Source: an uncultured Planctomycetaceae bacterium
Lineage (GTDB): Bacteria > Planctomycetota > Planctomycetia > Pirellulales > Pirellulaceae
Reading direction: 5' to 3'
Length of the DNA: 37,077 nucleotides
Assembly (NCBI GenBank): GCA_903863885.1
Contig: CAIPEB010000150.1
Location: 1 to 37,077 of the forward strand
The translations under genes and the position numbers were made by a program. Positions 37,064-37,077 of this stretch are shown here, in pieces. Numbering within the stretch: the stretch's first letter is position 1; each line of letters opens with the position of its first letter. The notes beneath the pieces are model-generated. The model saw only the letters and a program-made list of their open reading frames with translations. It was not told the DNA's origin and did no database searches.

Positions 37064-37077
37064 TGTTAGGCGATTAA
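36938..37077 (-). mobile_element. Left end of an ISAs1-like insertion sequence (partial)
   Basis: The break in the response-regulator frame coincides with CAGGGCCGGCGGCCAC starting at 36938; CAGGG ends fit ISAs1-family termini. Just inside, on the minus strand, is the C-terminus of a transposase whose stop is 36953-36955, 15 bp from the element tip. The other end and the target duplication lie beyond the window edge. Confidence 0.72.
36953..37077 (-). CDS. Transposase C-terminus, ISAs1-family-like (partial)
   Basis: The last 40 residues of a minus-strand frame entering from the right edge and ending with TAG at 36953-36955. The sequence includes LSLLKQHPRKDSVAMKRR then ACGWDDNFMLEVL. A basic KRR(x)xxGWDxxxLxxVL tail following a NxxLxLLKxD-like helix is the characteristic end of ISAs1-family DDE transposases. 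The catalytic residues lie outside the window. It reads opposite to the regulator it has interrupted. Confidence 0.72.
   Translation of the reverse strand, partial: NRLTLSLLKQHPRKDSVAMKRRACGWDDNFMLEVLTGNKG

Noticed and set aside
1-37077. CRISPR array, tRNA or rRNA genes
   Set aside because: No regularly spaced direct repeats and no cloverleaf or rRNA sequence were recognised on either strand.

Overview
The window looks like a piece of a high-GC Planctomycetota chromosome. The strongest marker is a DUF1559-type protein with a class III prepilin leader (29829-30839). Supporting markers are a PEP-CTERM protein, two Tat-exported enzymes, a set of secreted glycoside hydrolases, a bacterial deoxyhypusine-synthase homologue and an HGSNAT-like acyltransferase. 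Assignment below phylum is not supportable from the sequence alone.

Layout. 1-438: the start of a membrane-anchored protein running off the left edge. 557-4813: a convergent pair of secreted glycosidases, GH29 alpha-L-fucosidase (+) and NPCBM-GH36 alpha-galactosidase (-), separated by a nested palindrome. 5004-7844: a two-gene redox module, a male-sterility-type SDR followed by a divergent aldehyde dehydrogenase. 7920-11494: a Tat-exported polysaccharide pyruvyl transferase family protein translationally coupled (ATGA) to a LamG-GH32 fructan hydrolase. 11718-14858: a ThDP 2-oxo acid decarboxylase and an amidase-signature hydrolase. 14945-18100: a large hybrid sensor kinase. 18120-20423: divergent PEP-CTERM protein and right-handed beta-helix protein.

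20572-26652 is the most coherent biochemical block. On the minus strand an ornithine/arginine-type fold-III decarboxylase, a deoxyhypusine-synthase-like enzyme and a secreted GH123/DUF4091 protein follow each other at 16-bp spacings. Divergent from them is agmatine deiminase. This reads as a polyamine locus in which the deoxyhypusine synthase homologue probably makes homospermidine or a related polyamine.

26846-31965 (all minus strand) holds, in transcription order, a Tat-exported metallophosphoesterase, the DUF1559 pseudopilin, an unnamed secreted protein built of six P-x-D-V repeats, a secreted cytidine-deaminase-fold enzyme and a multi-pass acyltransferase. 32483-34195 encodes a nonaheme c-type cytochrome with a clear intrinsic terminator. 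34471 to the right edge encodes an NtrB-like kinase and its NtrC-like sigma54 response regulator. The regulator is cut in its AAA+ domain by an insertion sequence whose transposase C-terminus resembles the ISAs1 family; the window ends inside that element.

Two copies of a ~150-bp dispersed palindromic element (11529-11679 and 26700-26849) with matching terminal inverted repeats mark this as a repeat-bearing accessory-like region. No tRNA, rRNA or CRISPR array was seen.
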